From IMG/VR virus record IMGVR_UViG_3300025769_000336, positions 1-37,354 of that record: a stretch of 37,354 nucleotides of DNA. One strand, 5' to 3'. The notes under the pieces are model-generated. The model saw only the letters and a program-made list of their open reading frames with translations, ran no database searches and was not told the DNA's origin. Both the position numbers and the translations under genes were made by a program. This document shows, in pieces, positions 12,438 to 22,446 of the stretch. The first letter of the stretch is position 1; every line of letters begins with the position of its first letter. The DNA comes from a virus.

Positions 12438-14362
12438 CAATGAACTATGGTGGTGGAAGCTCAAGTAGCGTTGATCCACAGGAAGAAATAAACAGAGAGA
12501 GTGCAAACCCATTAGAAGAACCTCTGTTATCTATTGACTGGGTTCAATCAACTCTTGATTCTGGAAGAAAAGAATTTGACAGTTTTTACGACAACTGTGA
12601 AGAAGCTGAAGAATTTTATTTATCAAACTTTGATTTTTCAGTTCCAGAGACAGGTTCACAGATAAGACTTGGAACTGCACACTCTACAATCAACACACTT
12701 GTTGCTCACGTCACACCACAATTTTTAGATATATCAGTACCTCCGCCTGGTCCGAAAGGTCAAGCGAGGGCAGAACTGCTTGAGAAGTTTCTCAGGGGTG
12801 CGAATCATATGCTTGAGCAGTTCTCACCAACTAGAAGAGAAACAGCAAAACACATGGCACTTTATGGTGTAGCTTTTGAAAAGACAGAGTTTGCAGCCAA
12901 CAGATGGGAAGAGTTCCCTGAACCACCAGAAGGTGATGATGTTGGTGATTATCAAGAACAACTCCAAGATGTTTTAAACAGAAGAAACATTAATTGGCCT
13001 ATAACTTCAACGTGTATAAATCCCAAAATGATGGTGTGGGATACCAATAATATTCAAAATCCAAGATGGGTAATGCACTTTTATGAGATAGATGCTTCGT
13101 GGGTGAGAGCTCACTTTCCCTCTTGGGATGGACCTGTAGAAGGAACAGTAGAATTTGTGGAAACCTGGACTCACAGTCAAGTATGTTACATGGCTGATGG
13201 CAAATTTGCATTAGAGCCGAAGCGACACGGCTACAAGACTTTGCCTTTTACAATGTACTGGCCACATACAGGTCTAATGACAGATGGTAATGATGCTTCG
13301 CATCTTTATCGTGGAATACTTCATGGTAACTTTGATATGCTTAGAGCAGAATCAAGATTGGCATCACAGTATCTTGACATTGTAGGTAACTCAGCTTGGC
13401 CTACCAGAGACTTTAGAGGTCCTCCTGGAATTACCGAACAAGTCATGGAACAGTACGAGGAGACACCTGGAGCCAAAAACTTCTTGCCACAGAACGTAAA
13501 CGTGGAAAGAGCAATAACTCCTGATCCTCCAAGTTCAATCGTAGTTGCACAACAAATGATGCAACAAGCAATAGAATCAAATACTGCACCTGCCGTATCA
13601 AGAGGTCAAAGACCAACTGGTGCAGCAAGTGGTTATCATACGGCTGTATTAGCAGGTATAGCAGCACTTAACTTTGGTGCTTATGTTGAAGCAGCTCAAA
13701 GAGGACTTCAAGATAGAAACGCAATCATATTGCACATTATTGAAAACGTAATTCAAGACAAGGTAACTGTATTTGGTAAAACAGAAACAGGGCCTATGGA
13801 TGCAATCGTTAGACCTAAAGATATTAAAGGTCACTATGTAAATATGGTTCAACTCTCCCCTACTTCACCTGAAGAACAAGAAAGAAAACTTAACTTGTAC
13901 AACAGTCTTTGGAGAACAGGGTTTATTGACCAAGATACTGCACTTAGAAAAGCAGGAGTGTCAAACGCACTTGAAGTTAGATCTAAGTTACTTGCAGAAG
14001 GGTTCTTGAAGAGTGAGCAAGTGCAACAAGTTTTACAAGGTGAAGCTGCTAGAAGAGTTCCAATCTTGCAACAATTAGTTGAAGCAAGTGGAGCAGCAAC
14101 TGGACAAGAAGCTGAAGAGATAGCACAAAACATACTTAACACTCAAGGTGATACGCAACTACCAAATGCGGGTAACTTTAGTGCTGGAAACCAACCTCAA
14201 AGATCTCCTGCGACAGAAAGGGCAAGAGTAGAGACAAATACAAGACCTGTAGTTCCAGGCAGTTTAAGAGAACAAGAATTAGTCGGTAGGCAGATAGCTT
14301 CACCTCGTACTGGTAACAGAAGAGTTCAAGGAGCAGATCTACCTCCAGGGTTAGGACAATAA
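12434..14362 (+). CDS. Portal protein
   Basis: A 642-residue protein directly after the large terminase. It has the portal pattern of an acidic helical N-terminus (FYDNCEEAEEFYLSNF) and an early helix with GVAFEKTEF. A central part contains a GLMTDGNDASHLYRGILHGN segment and a conserved-looking long helix (EQERKLNLYNSLWRTGFIDQ) in the clip/wing region. The C-terminus is polar, with Gln-, Pro- and Arg-rich stretches. A 12-subunit ring at the prohead vertex is the known role of the family. The size is in the range of podovirus portals. It overlaps both neighbours (ATGA and TAATG). Confidence 0.85.
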   Translation: MTMNYGGGSSSSVDPQEEINRESANPLEEPLLSIDWVQSTLDSGRKEFDSFYDNCEEAEEFYLSNFDFSVPETGSQIRLGTAHSTINTLVAHVTPQFLDISVPPPGPKGQARAELLEKFLRGANHMLEQFSPTRRETAKHMALYGVAFEKTEFAANRWEEFPEPPEGDDVGDYQEQLQDVLNRRNINWPITSTCINPKMMVWDTNNIQNPRWVMHFYEIDASWVRAHFPSWDGPVEGTVEFVETWTHSQVCYMADGKFALEPKRHGYKTLPFTMYWPHTGLMTDGNDASHLYRGILHGNFDMLRAESRLASQYLDIVGNSAWPTRDFRGPPGITEQVMEQYEETPGAKNFLPQNVNVERAITPDPPSSIVVAQQMMQQAIESNTAPAVSRGQRPTGAASGYHTAVLAGIAALNFGAYVEAAQRGLQDRNAIILHIIENVIQDKVTVFGKTETGPMDAIVRPKDIKGHYVNMVQLSPTSPEEQERKLNLYNSLWRTGFIDQDTALRKAGVSNALEVRSKLLAEGFLKSEQVQQVLQGEAARRVPILQQLVEASGAATGQEAEEIAQNILNTQGDTQLPNAGNFSAGNQPQRSPATERARVETNTRPVVPGSLREQELVGRQIASPRTGNRRVQGADLPPGLGQ

Positions 14363-14547
14363 TGGCAGCAAAGAAAAATACATCAATAGACATAGCTTTT
14401 GGAGAGTTTGACACAATGGTTGGCAAATTCTTAGAACAAGCAGATATTTCATTCAAGGATGTTGTTAAACCTGAAATGCCAAAACAAAAAAAACAAAAAT
14501 CAACAACTAATCCCTTGAATAAGATTAGCAACCCATTTAGGATATAA
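14362..14547 (+). CDS. Small protein after the portal
   Basis: A 61-residue protein, acidic in the first half (DIAFGEFDTMVGKFLEQADI) and basic at the end (KQKKQKSTTNPL). It starts at a TAATG overlap with the portal stop. Not recognised; a small head-assembly partner is possible from position only. Confidence 0.6.
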   Translation: MAAKKNTSIDIAFGEFDTMVGKFLEQADISFKDVVKPEMPKQKKQKSTTNPLNKISNPFRI

Positions 14548-14549
14548 AC

Positions 14550-17372
14550 ATGGCACAATATACAGTTACATATAGAGATGAAGACGGAAGTCTTAAAAGA
14601 ACAGTCGTAGAAGGCACATCACCAATTTCTGCAAGAAATGCAGCACTTGATAAAATTGATGGTCTTAGTTCAACAGACATATCATTTGTTGCACAAGGAA
14701 GCGTTGCACAACCTACATTAACTCAAGGCGAAGTTCCAGGGCAAGGATCAAATATTTACACATTAAGACAAGAAGATGCACAAGGTAATTTGCAAGATAT
14801 TGACGTAAGGGGTGATAACGAAGATGATGCTAGAAGGCAAGCTATTTCTTTAGGTTTAGCTGAAAGTGGAAGCAATATTGTCTCTAGTGATGAAGTTGCT
14901 GATACTGCACAATCATCTGTTGCAGATGCACAAAAACGAGCTCTTGAAGAACAAAAAAGACTTGACGATTTAGCAAAAAAAGAAGAAGAAGATAGACAAA
15001 AAGAGCTTGCATCAAGGGAAGCTAGTGAAGTTTTAAAAGATACAATGCGGCATACAATTAATATTGCTGGCACAAATGTTGAAACTGAAAGAACTTTAAT
15101 TGATCAAAAACCAGGAGATGGTGGTGCAATATATAGAGAGTATCTTTACAAAGTTCCAGCATATACTATTGGCAAAACATTTATACCAGCAGACACAATT
15201 AGGCAATATTTTATAGTTAATGCAGATGAAGCTAGTAATACAACTGATCCTTACAATCACGAGGTTTCTGTAACTAGAGATGCTTATGTTCTTGGAAAGT
15301 CTTTTGCAAATTTACAAGCATCTGATATTTCATTATTAAACGCTGGTGGACTTTTTGGAAGAGATAGAGATGCTAGTGGTTTGTCTATGGAAGAACCAGA
15401 CATCCCTAATTGGTTAATTACTACAATGAGACTTAATAATAACTCTATTGCAAAAAATCCAAATCGTTCTGGACAATCAGGTGATTATACAACAGTTAGA
15501 AATGATGCTGTATCTGAAGCAACAATAGAAGGTCAAATACCAGAAATAGACACAAGCCTTTCAACAGATGTATCTTTACAAGGCCCTCTTGCACCTGGAG
15601 AATTTATTGACAGAACTCCATTAACTACTACAGAAGTAGAAAGAGTTGAAAATTTATCTGGTGAGGAACTTACAAGTTTTGGTGGAGTAAATCCTGTAGC
15701 AAAAATGTTTGAGTTAAAAGGTTTAGAAATACCTTTAAATCAAGATGGAACTCCAAAAAATCTTGATGGCATAACAGCACTTCCAGGCTTTCCTACAGAA
15801 TTGTTAGATCCTGGTAATTTATTTGTAAAAGTTACAGAATCGCAAACTCTTGATGATGGAACAAAGCAACTATTTACAAGATACGAAGTCAATCCAGCTA
15901 TTGATGCAGCTTTAGAAATATATGGTAATCAAGTTTCTTCTGCTACAGGCATACAAGCATCATCTGATGATATTTTACAAGCACAGGTAAGTGCTACAGG
16001 CGGACTGCTTGGTGGTCCAGCAGGTTCTTTAAATATCCAACAGCTTGAAGATATTGAAAGAAGTTCAAGAACTATTGCTGCTACAGGCGGATTGATGACA
16101 TCAGTTGCAACAGGTACTGAATCTGCTGAAGGTGTTAGAGATTTTGTAGATAGACTTACACCGCTTGGTAGACAAGAACTTACTCAAGAAGCATTAAGTG
16201 CATCTGGTGGATTAATTGGTGGATTTTACAGACCAGTTGAAACAACTGATCCTACAACAGGAGAAGTGACTGTTTCTGAAGAATTTGTACAAGGCTTTGA
16301 TCCACAATCTTTACTTGCATCACAGCAAGCACAAGAGTTAAGAAGGATACAAGCTCAAAATATTCCATCTGTTTTACAAGCACAACTTGAAGCACAGCAA
16401 CTTGGTCAACAACAATCACAAGCAGAAGCACAAAGACGAGCAGGTTTATTAGGTCAACTAGCAGAAATATATTCAAATCCTGCACAATTAGCAGCTATTG
16501 TGAGATCAGGAGGTAACCCTCTTACTCAACTACAAAATGAACTAAATAGAGCTTTGCCTGCTGGAGGAGCAACAAGTCCATTTAATGTTCCACAAAATTT
16601 ATTAAATATGCCAACTGCACCATCTGGTACACCAATTACAACTGGAGTTCCAACTGCACAAACACAAACAACACCTGTAACGGCTATGCAACAACCTGCA
16701 CCATCTGATACTACTTCAGCAGACTTGGCGGCAGCACAAAGAGAAATAGCAGCAACAATTAATGTAAACGATCCATCGACTGGTGAAAGATTAAAGATGA
16801 AAGCATCTTCTTCTCCTGGGCAGCCTGAATATGAACTTGATCCAACTGATCCTGAAGGCAGAAGAGTAAGGCCAGTTCCTGGTGCATTTTACACAATAGA
16901 AAAACTAGACGGAACTACCGAAGAAAGATTTATAAGAAACAATCAACTTGGATCTTATGGATTAAATGATCCGCTTGTATTTAACACTTTAGCATCAAGC
17001 TCAAACTATCAAGGACCACCTAAAGAATTTTTTGGATTTACAGATGAACAAATTAATAATTCTTTGGTAGAAGCAGGAAGAATACCTTCACCAGCTCCTA
17101 TTGCAGATCAAGGCACAACAGTTACACCTCCAACAACTCAAATAAGGTTTGATACACCAGAGGTACCATTTTACAATCCAAATATGACAGAAGCAGATAT
17201 ACCTCTTACAAACTTTGGGCAACAAGGTGTGTTTGGAGCTGCTGCTGCTGGAGGATATGCACCTGATGAAGTTGCACTAAGAGCAGCACAATTTACTCCA
17301 GGAGATCAAGGTACTCCATTTACAGGTTATCAGGGAGGAAATCCATTAGGTGAAAGGCTAGGAATATTATAA
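14550..17372 (+). CDS. Large virion protein (940 aa), possible internal or ejection protein
   Basis: No family recognised with certainty. The N-terminus holds two similar small units of about 45-60 residues (YTVTYRDEDGSLKRTVVEG and YTLRQEDAQGNLQDIDVRG), followed by a charged coiled coil (EEQKRLDDLAKKEEEDRQKE). Around residues 480-560 come repeated elements SATGGLLGG, AATGGLMTS and SASGGLIGG. A Gln-rich coiled coil (QAQLEAQQLGQQQSQAEAQR) and a Pro/Thr/Gln-rich C-terminal third follow. It lies between portal and scaffold and overlaps the next giant gene (TAATG). An internal virion role is inference from size, coiled coils and neighbour. Confidence 0.6.
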   Translation: MAQYTVTYRDEDGSLKRTVVEGTSPISARNAALDKIDGLSSTDISFVAQGSVAQPTLTQGEVPGQGSNIYTLRQEDAQGNLQDIDVRGDNEDDARRQAISLGLAESGSNIVSSDEVADTAQSSVADAQKRALEEQKRLDDLAKKEEEDRQKELASREASEVLKDTMRHTINIAGTNVETERTLIDQKPGDGGAIYREYLYKVPAYTIGKTFIPADTIRQYFIVNADEASNTTDPYNHEVSVTRDAYVLGKSFANLQASDISLLNAGGLFGRDRDASGLSMEEPDIPNWLITTMRLNNNSIAKNPNRSGQSGDYTTVRNDAVSEATIEGQIPEIDTSLSTDVSLQGPLAPGEFIDRTPLTTTEVERVENLSGEELTSFGGVNPVAKMFELKGLEIPLNQDGTPKNLDGITALPGFPTELLDPGNLFVKVTESQTLDDGTKQLFTRYEVNPAIDAALEIYGNQVSSATGIQASSDDILQAQVSATGGLLGGPAGSLNIQQLEDIERSSRTIAATGGLMTSVATGTESAEGVRDFVDRLTPLGRQELTQEALSASGGLIGGFYRPVETTDPTTGEVTVSEEFVQGFDPQSLLASQQAQELRRIQAQNIPSVLQAQLEAQQLGQQQSQAEAQRRAGLLGQLAEIYSNPAQLAAIVRSGGNPLTQLQNELNRALPAGGATSPFNVPQNLLNMPTAPSGTPITTGVPTAQTQTTPVTAMQQPAPSDTTSADLAAAQREIAATINVNDPSTGERLKMKASSSPGQPEYELDPTDPEGRRVRPVPGAFYTIEKLDGTTEERFIRNNQLGSYGLNDPLVFNTLASSSNYQGPPKEFFGFTDEQINNSLVEAGRIPSPAPIADQGTTVTPPTTQIRFDTPEVPFYNPNMTEADIPLTNFGQQGVFGAAAAGGYAPDEVALRAAQFTPGDQGTPFTGYQGGNPLGERLGIL

Positions 17373-20300
17373 TGGTCTCCCCACTCGGATCTCCTAATGC
17401 AAGAAACAATCAACGTAACCTAGAAAGATTAGTAAAAGCTAGGAGAATTGGTAAGTTAGCTGAAGAAGCACAAAGATTAGGGCAAGAACCTATGCCTACA
17501 GTTGAACCTCAAAATGATTTAGCTATTGAAGCTGCAAAAAGTTTAGCATCAAAACAAAATCCTACACCACTTGATAATCCTGGATTTTGGGGAAGGCTTG
17601 GTTCTAGTGCAATGACAGTATTAGAAACAGCCGCAATTCCAGGTGAAGTTGGTGCATCTGTTGTAAGAGGTATATTTGATCCTAATCAAAGGGCAAGAGC
17701 AAAAGAAATAAGAGATGCTTCACCAGAAACAGGTGTGATTGATTTTTTAAAAGCATCAAGAGAATCTTATAAAGAAAAAGACCTTCCGTTGTGGCAAACA
17801 CTACCAATGGAAATAGCCTTAGATCCCTTAAGTTACCTTCCTATAGGAGCTGCTGTTAAAGGAATTAAAGGGCTTACAACTGCGACAAAAGCGGGCACTA
17901 AAACAACAAAAAAATTAGGAAAATTTAAAGTATTAGCTGACGATACTGTTTCTGATGGAGAAATAAGTAAACAAGCTGCACAAATATCTAGCGGTAAGTT
18001 TAATAACCTGTTAGATAAAATACCAATGCCAGGGCCTTTAACAGAAACATTGAAAAAAACTTTGGGCAAAATTAGAGGTCAATCAACTGTAATAGATGTA
18101 GCAAAAGATGAAGGTGACAGAATTTTTGCTGAAGGCATGATAAGAAGTGCAAGAACAGAAAATTTTATTTCAGCAGCAATAGCAAAGATGGCTCCTCCAC
18201 TATCAAGATTAAAACCAGGTAGCCAAAAAAAAGGCCTTGATGCTTTGTTTGAAATTGGAGATAAAGCACAAATAAGAAATATTGAAGCATCTGACATAGG
18301 TAAAAATTTTGGCGTAAAAGATGGAGACACGTTTGTAGGTAATTTTTTTGAAAAAGCATTTGTTGGAATTAAACAAAACGAAAAACTAGACAATGTTGCA
18401 AAAAGATTAGGCAAAGAAGAATGGATGCAACTTGATGCAAACGATTTAAGAAAAATATCTTCTTACAAAAATCTTAGTGACGAACAACTTTTATCTTTGA
18501 GAAATGTATGGGGTGTAACAGATGACGTTGCAGATTTATTAAAAGCCAACAATATAGATGTAAAACTTTTAAAAGAAGGTATAAGGGAAGTTAAAGGTAA
18601 ACAAGTAGCAAGGAGAGGATATTTTCCAAGAAAAATGTTATTTGATTCTTTAACAGAAGGGCAACAAAAAGCTGTTCTTAAGAAAACTGGTGATGCAAGT
18701 TTTATTAAAAAAAGAAAATTGACTGGAGAATTTGATGAAGCAATAGACGAATTGCTTATTGATGGAAAACTTACAGCAGCTAATTCTATTGAGGGTGTTA
18801 TGGAAGCATATCTTAGAGGTGCTTATAATCTTGTAAATAAACAAAAAACAGCTTCTAAATTAAAAGCAGCAAGCCTTAAGGGTACAACTGGTATTGCTTG
18901 GGCTATGGGCAAAACTGATAGAAGGTTGATATACGATAATGTTAAAACAAAACTTATTGCTGGAAAATCTGTTGATCCAGCTAGTATACAAAAATTAAGA
19001 AAACAAGGTTATGGAGAACTTGCAGATATTCTTGAGCCTGATCCAGCAAAAACCAAAGAACTAAGAAGAAGACTTAAAAATGCAAAAACAAGTCAAGAAA
19101 AAACAAAAGTTAGAAAAGAATTTAACGAAGAATACCAAAGAAACAAAGAAGTGTTTTTACAATCTATTGATAACTTTAATGTAATTGACAAGATAAAAGG
19201 TAGAACAAAAAGCAAAGATGCCAGTAGAATTTTTGATAGACAGGTTCCTGGACAACCATTACCAAAATTGTTTGACAATTTGCATTTTGAAGGAGAAAGA
19301 GGAGAGCAGCTTAGAAAAAGGTTTACTGCTTTATTAGGAACAGAAGAAAGCACAACATTTAGCAAACTAGCAGAAACTGCTGGCAAGGGTGGTGATGTAA
19401 TTAGGGTAGGTAAAACTGGGTTTGACTTTGGTTTTTCTTTACTTCAAGGTTTACCAATACTTGGTTCTGCAACTGCCGCACTTGCAACTGGTAATGTTGT
19501 TAAAGCTGGAAGCCTGTACAAAGTTTGGGGTGATTCAACGATTGAAGGGTTTAAAGCATTTTTTAATCCTAACTCTATGCAAAAATTTATGAATGAAATG
19601 GCAGACGAAATAGTTGATGTTGTAGATGATGCAGGAAACATAATAGGGCAAAGAAGTTTATTAGATGAATACGTTGAAAAAGGTGGGCAGCTTGGCAGAA
19701 AAGCAACTGATATGTTTCAAGGTAATCAGGTTTTGCTAGGATCAAGCAAGATGTCAAAAGCCAGGCCGCTTATTGAGCAAACATTAGGTAGGTTTGAAAA
19801 TAACTTTACACACGCATCTGACGTTTTAAGAATTAAAGGCTACAAAGCATTAAGAAGCACGTTTTCAAAAAATGGTGATGATGGTTTAAGGCAACTTACA
19901 TCTTTTTTAAATAAAGCTACAGGATCATTAAATTCAACTGAATATGGTATAGGACCAACACAACAAGCCATAGAAAGATCATTTTTATTTTTTTCTCCAA
20001 GATACACAAGAGCATCAATGTCTTTAATTGCTGATGTAACCAGAGGTGGAATGTCTGGTGCACAATCCAGGGAAGCACTTGTCGGTATGGCAGGATTTGG
20101 CCTTGGAACTTATATAACTATGGCATCAGCACTAGGTCAAGAGCCTGAGCTAGATCCTAGAAGTTCTAAATTTTTAACAGTTGAACTTGGTGGCGACAGG
20201 CTTGGGTTTGGATCTTTTTGGACAAGCTTTGCACGAGCAGCAACAACTATGACAGATAATGCTTTTACAGAAGAAGACATAATGGAACAGCAAAGAGGAA

Positions 20301-21532
20301 ACCCAATTTTTAATTACTTAAGAGGTAGGACTTCACCTGTAACAGGTTTAGCTATTGATTTGTACAACCAAGAAACATTTATGGGCGAAGAACTTGAAGG
20401 CCCTATTGATATGGGTAAACACGTTGCACGAGCAGCAATGCCATTTTGGCTTGAAAGTTCATTAATAGCGGATCCATATAGAACAGGATTATCAGGTACT
20501 CTTGGTGAGATTGCTGGTTTAAGAACTAGGCCTATGAATGTTTGGGAAAGAAAAGGCAATCGTCAAGATGAGCTTTCATTAGAAAAATTTGGTCAAAGGT
20601 ACAAAGATTTAAATGATGTTCAAAAAAGAGAAGCAGTTGCTGGAGATGAAGAATTTGAAGAATATAGAACTTTGGCAAGAGAAATATCAAACAGAGGTGG
20701 TGGCGAACTTTATGAACAATTAGAAAATTATTACGAAGCCAAAGAATCTATTGATGAAGAGCATAAACAGTCAGTAAGAGAAGGTATAGAGCTCATGAAT
20801 CAAAATGAGTTTTTTACTCCTGCTGAGTTTAGGCAGTTAATATTAGCACCTGCAAACAGAAGAAGAAGAGAAGAGTATAAAGCATTAAATGAAAGGCAGG
20901 CAGAAGGTGGTGATCTTTCTCAAACTAAAGAATATTTTGACACATTAGCAAAAAAATATGACGAAGATATGCAGCCAGAAGACAGAGCAGCTAAAGTTTT
21001 TCTAAACGACATTATTAACAACCCTTCATGGGATAGACCTGAAGGTTATAATTTTATAGAAAGAGATAAAGCAGTAAGAGATTTCATAGATGAGTACGGA
21101 ACTGATGTTTATGACTATGTGCAAAAATATATTCAGTCTGGAAAAGATATGACTAAACTAGAAGCTGAATTTATTAACGCAAGACAAAAGTATGAATTTT
21201 TTTGGGAGTCATCATCAAAAGCTGTTATTGAAAGAGAAGAGTATTCTGAATATGCACAAAAACTTTACGAAGAATATTTGCAAGCTACTGATACAGGAAG
21301 AGATACACTCTTAGCTAACCCTGAATACGGACAGTATCTTAAAGACATAAGGCAAAAGATATCTGACACTAAATCAGCATTGAGAAGATTGAATCCAGGA
21401 TTAGATGCGTTTTTATACAGATGGGGATATTACGACAAGCTTGCACATGAAAGAAACCAAGGTGAAGAAAACTTTTGGAGACAAGCGAACCATATTGATT
21501 TAGGTGTCTACGATGACAATCTTAGTGTTTAG
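17372..21532 (+). CDS. Giant virion protein (1386 aa), probable DNA-ejection protein
   Basis: The largest gene. The protein is mostly helical with many Lys and Arg. A hydrophobic N-terminal part (IALDPLSYLPIGAAVKGIKG) may insert in membranes. Near residue 870 it has FLFFSPRYTRASMSLIADV, then GMAGFGLGTYITMASALG. This block resembles large structural proteins of marine phages and polyvalent-protein (LPD38-like) ejection segments. The C-terminal third is charged coiled coil (YEQLENYYEAKESIDEEHKQ). Known relatives are virion components delivered with the DNA; I see no lysozyme or protease motif. A tape-measure role is less likely given the podovirus-like tail genes. Confidence 0.6.
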   Translation: MVSPLGSPNARNNQRNLERLVKARRIGKLAEEAQRLGQEPMPTVEPQNDLAIEAAKSLASKQNPTPLDNPGFWGRLGSSAMTVLETAAIPGEVGASVVRGIFDPNQRARAKEIRDASPETGVIDFLKASRESYKEKDLPLWQTLPMEIALDPLSYLPIGAAVKGIKGLTTATKAGTKTTKKLGKFKVLADDTVSDGEISKQAAQISSGKFNNLLDKIPMPGPLTETLKKTLGKIRGQSTVIDVAKDEGDRIFAEGMIRSARTENFISAAIAKMAPPLSRLKPGSQKKGLDALFEIGDKAQIRNIEASDIGKNFGVKDGDTFVGNFFEKAFVGIKQNEKLDNVAKRLGKEEWMQLDANDLRKISSYKNLSDEQLLSLRNVWGVTDDVADLLKANNIDVKLLKEGIREVKGKQVARRGYFPRKMLFDSLTEGQQKAVLKKTGDASFIKKRKLTGEFDEAIDELLIDGKLTAANSIEGVMEAYLRGAYNLVNKQKTASKLKAASLKGTTGIAWAMGKTDRRLIYDNVKTKLIAGKSVDPASIQKLRKQGYGELADILEPDPAKTKELRRRLKNAKTSQEKTKVRKEFNEEYQRNKEVFLQSIDNFNVIDKIKGRTKSKDASRIFDRQVPGQPLPKLFDNLHFEGERGEQLRKRFTALLGTEESTTFSKLAETAGKGGDVIRVGKTGFDFGFSLLQGLPILGSATAALATGNVVKAGSLYKVWGDSTIEGFKAFFNPNSMQKFMNEMADEIVDVVDDAGNIIGQRSLLDEYVEKGGQLGRKATDMFQGNQVLLGSSKMSKARPLIEQTLGRFENNFTHASDVLRIKGYKALRSTFSKNGDDGLRQLTSFLNKATGSLNSTEYGIGPTQQAIERSFLFFSPRYTRASMSLIADVTRGGMSGAQSREALVGMAGFGLGTYITMASALGQEPELDPRSSKFLTVELGGDRLGFGSFWTSFARAATTMTDNAFTEEDIMEQQRGNPIFNYLRGRTSPVTGLAIDLYNQETFMGEELEGPIDMGKHVARAAMPFWLESSLIADPYRTGLSGTLGEIAGLRTRPMNVWERKGNRQDELSLEKFGQRYKDLNDVQKREAVAGDEEFEEYRTLAREISNRGGGELYEQLENYYEAKESIDEEHKQSVREGIELMNQNEFFTPAEFRQLILAPANRRRREEYKALNERQAEGGDLSQTKEYFDTLAKKYDEDMQPEDRAAKVFLNDIINNPSWDRPEGYNFIERDKAVRDFIDEYGTDVYDYVQKYIQSGKDMTKLEAEFINARQKYEFFWESSSKAVIEREEYSEYAQKLYEEYLQATDTGRDTLLANPEYGQYLKDIRQKISDTKSALRRLNPGLDAFLYRWGYYDKLAHERNQGEENFWRQANHIDLGVYDDNLSV

Positions 21533-21534
21533 TG

Positions 21535-21600
21535 TTGACTTAACTTAATAAATAATGTTATTTTTAAATAAAATGTCCTACGGACAAAAAGTCCGATAGT
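21535..21600 (+). promoter_or_regulatory. Capsid-module promoter and ATGTCCTACGGAC element
   Basis: TTGACT (21535-21540), 18 bp, then TATTTT (21559-21564). Downstream lie two mutually exclusive hairpins: GTCC-TAC-GGAC (21576-21586) and CGGAC-AAAAA-GTCCG (21581-21595). The 13-mer AAAATGTCCTACG (21570-21582) also occurs in the origin-like region at 5348-5360, same strand. The element lies 18-48 bp before the scaffold ATG. Confidence 0.45.
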
Positions 21601-21617
21601 AGAAGGGGTTACGGCTC

Positions 21618-22424
21618 ATGGCAGACGAAAAAGAAGTCAAGGCTTCACAAGAAGAAACTGTTACGGCAGAAGAACAGCAAATAGCTGAACAAGTAAATAA
21701 TGATGCTGCAAAGACACCAGTGGAAGCTCAAGGGCAACCAGAGGAAGAAACGCCATCAACAACTCTTACACCAGAGAAGATAGCTGAAATGACAGCAAAG
21801 GCAGCAGCCGATGCAAGTAAAGAAGCTTTAAATTCTTTTCAAGGTAGATTTGCCAATCATACGGCAAGTCAACAAAAAGAGTTGCAGGATATGATCGATA
21901 AAAGATTGGAACCTGTTTTAAAATTTACTGAGAGTGTTGAAAGAGCTCAAGTTGAACAGCTTGATCCTGAACAACAGGTTGAATATTACAAGAATAAGTT
22001 AGAAGAGAAACAACAGGATCCTGCACCACAAGTGCAAGAACAACCTAAGATGTCTCCACAACAAGAAGTTCTTGCGGACACAACCAGACAAATGATTCAA
22101 GAGTCAGGACTTAACATCCTGGAGACTGATGAAAAAGTCTGGAAAGGTTGGAATCAGAATATGTCTACTGCACAGTTGATAAGACTGGCACAGAAAAACA
22201 TTGATGAATTATCCACACCTAAACAACCTGAACAGGCAGCTACACAAGAGCCTGCTCCTCAAACTCAGACTCCGCCAAGTACGAGCTCTGCTCCAAAAGC
22301 GGGGAGTAACAGGGTAACAACTATATCTGATTTATCTCAAATGATGGCTAGTGGTCAAATTGATGCTACACAGTATCGTGCAGCTAGAAATGAATTAAAA
22401 AATAAAGGCTACGCAAGCCTTTAA
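21618..22424 (+). CDS. Capsid scaffolding protein
   Basis: A 268-residue, very acidic and Gln-rich protein placed directly before the capsid gene. It has an unstructured acidic N-terminus, a central coiled coil (MIDKRLEPVLKFTESVERAQ and YYKNKLEEKQQ), a Pro/Gln linker, and a short basic C-terminal helix pair (TQYRAARNELKNKGY) of the type that docks on capsid subunits. This composition and order are typical of phage scaffolds that guide prohead assembly and leave before packaging. Confidence 0.8.
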   Translation: MADEKEVKASQEETVTAEEQQIAEQVNNDAAKTPVEAQGQPEEETPSTTLTPEKIAEMTAKAAADASKEALNSFQGRFANHTASQQKELQDMIDKRLEPVLKFTESVERAQVEQLDPEQQVEYYKNKLEEKQQDPAPQVQEQPKMSPQQEVLADTTRQMIQESGLNILETDEKVWKGWNQNMSTAQLIRLAQKNIDELSTPKQPEQAATQEPAPQTQTPPSTSSAPKAGSNRVTTISDLSQMMASGQIDATQYRAARNELKNKGYASL

Positions 22425-22446
22425 TTAGTTAAAAAGGATTAATAAC

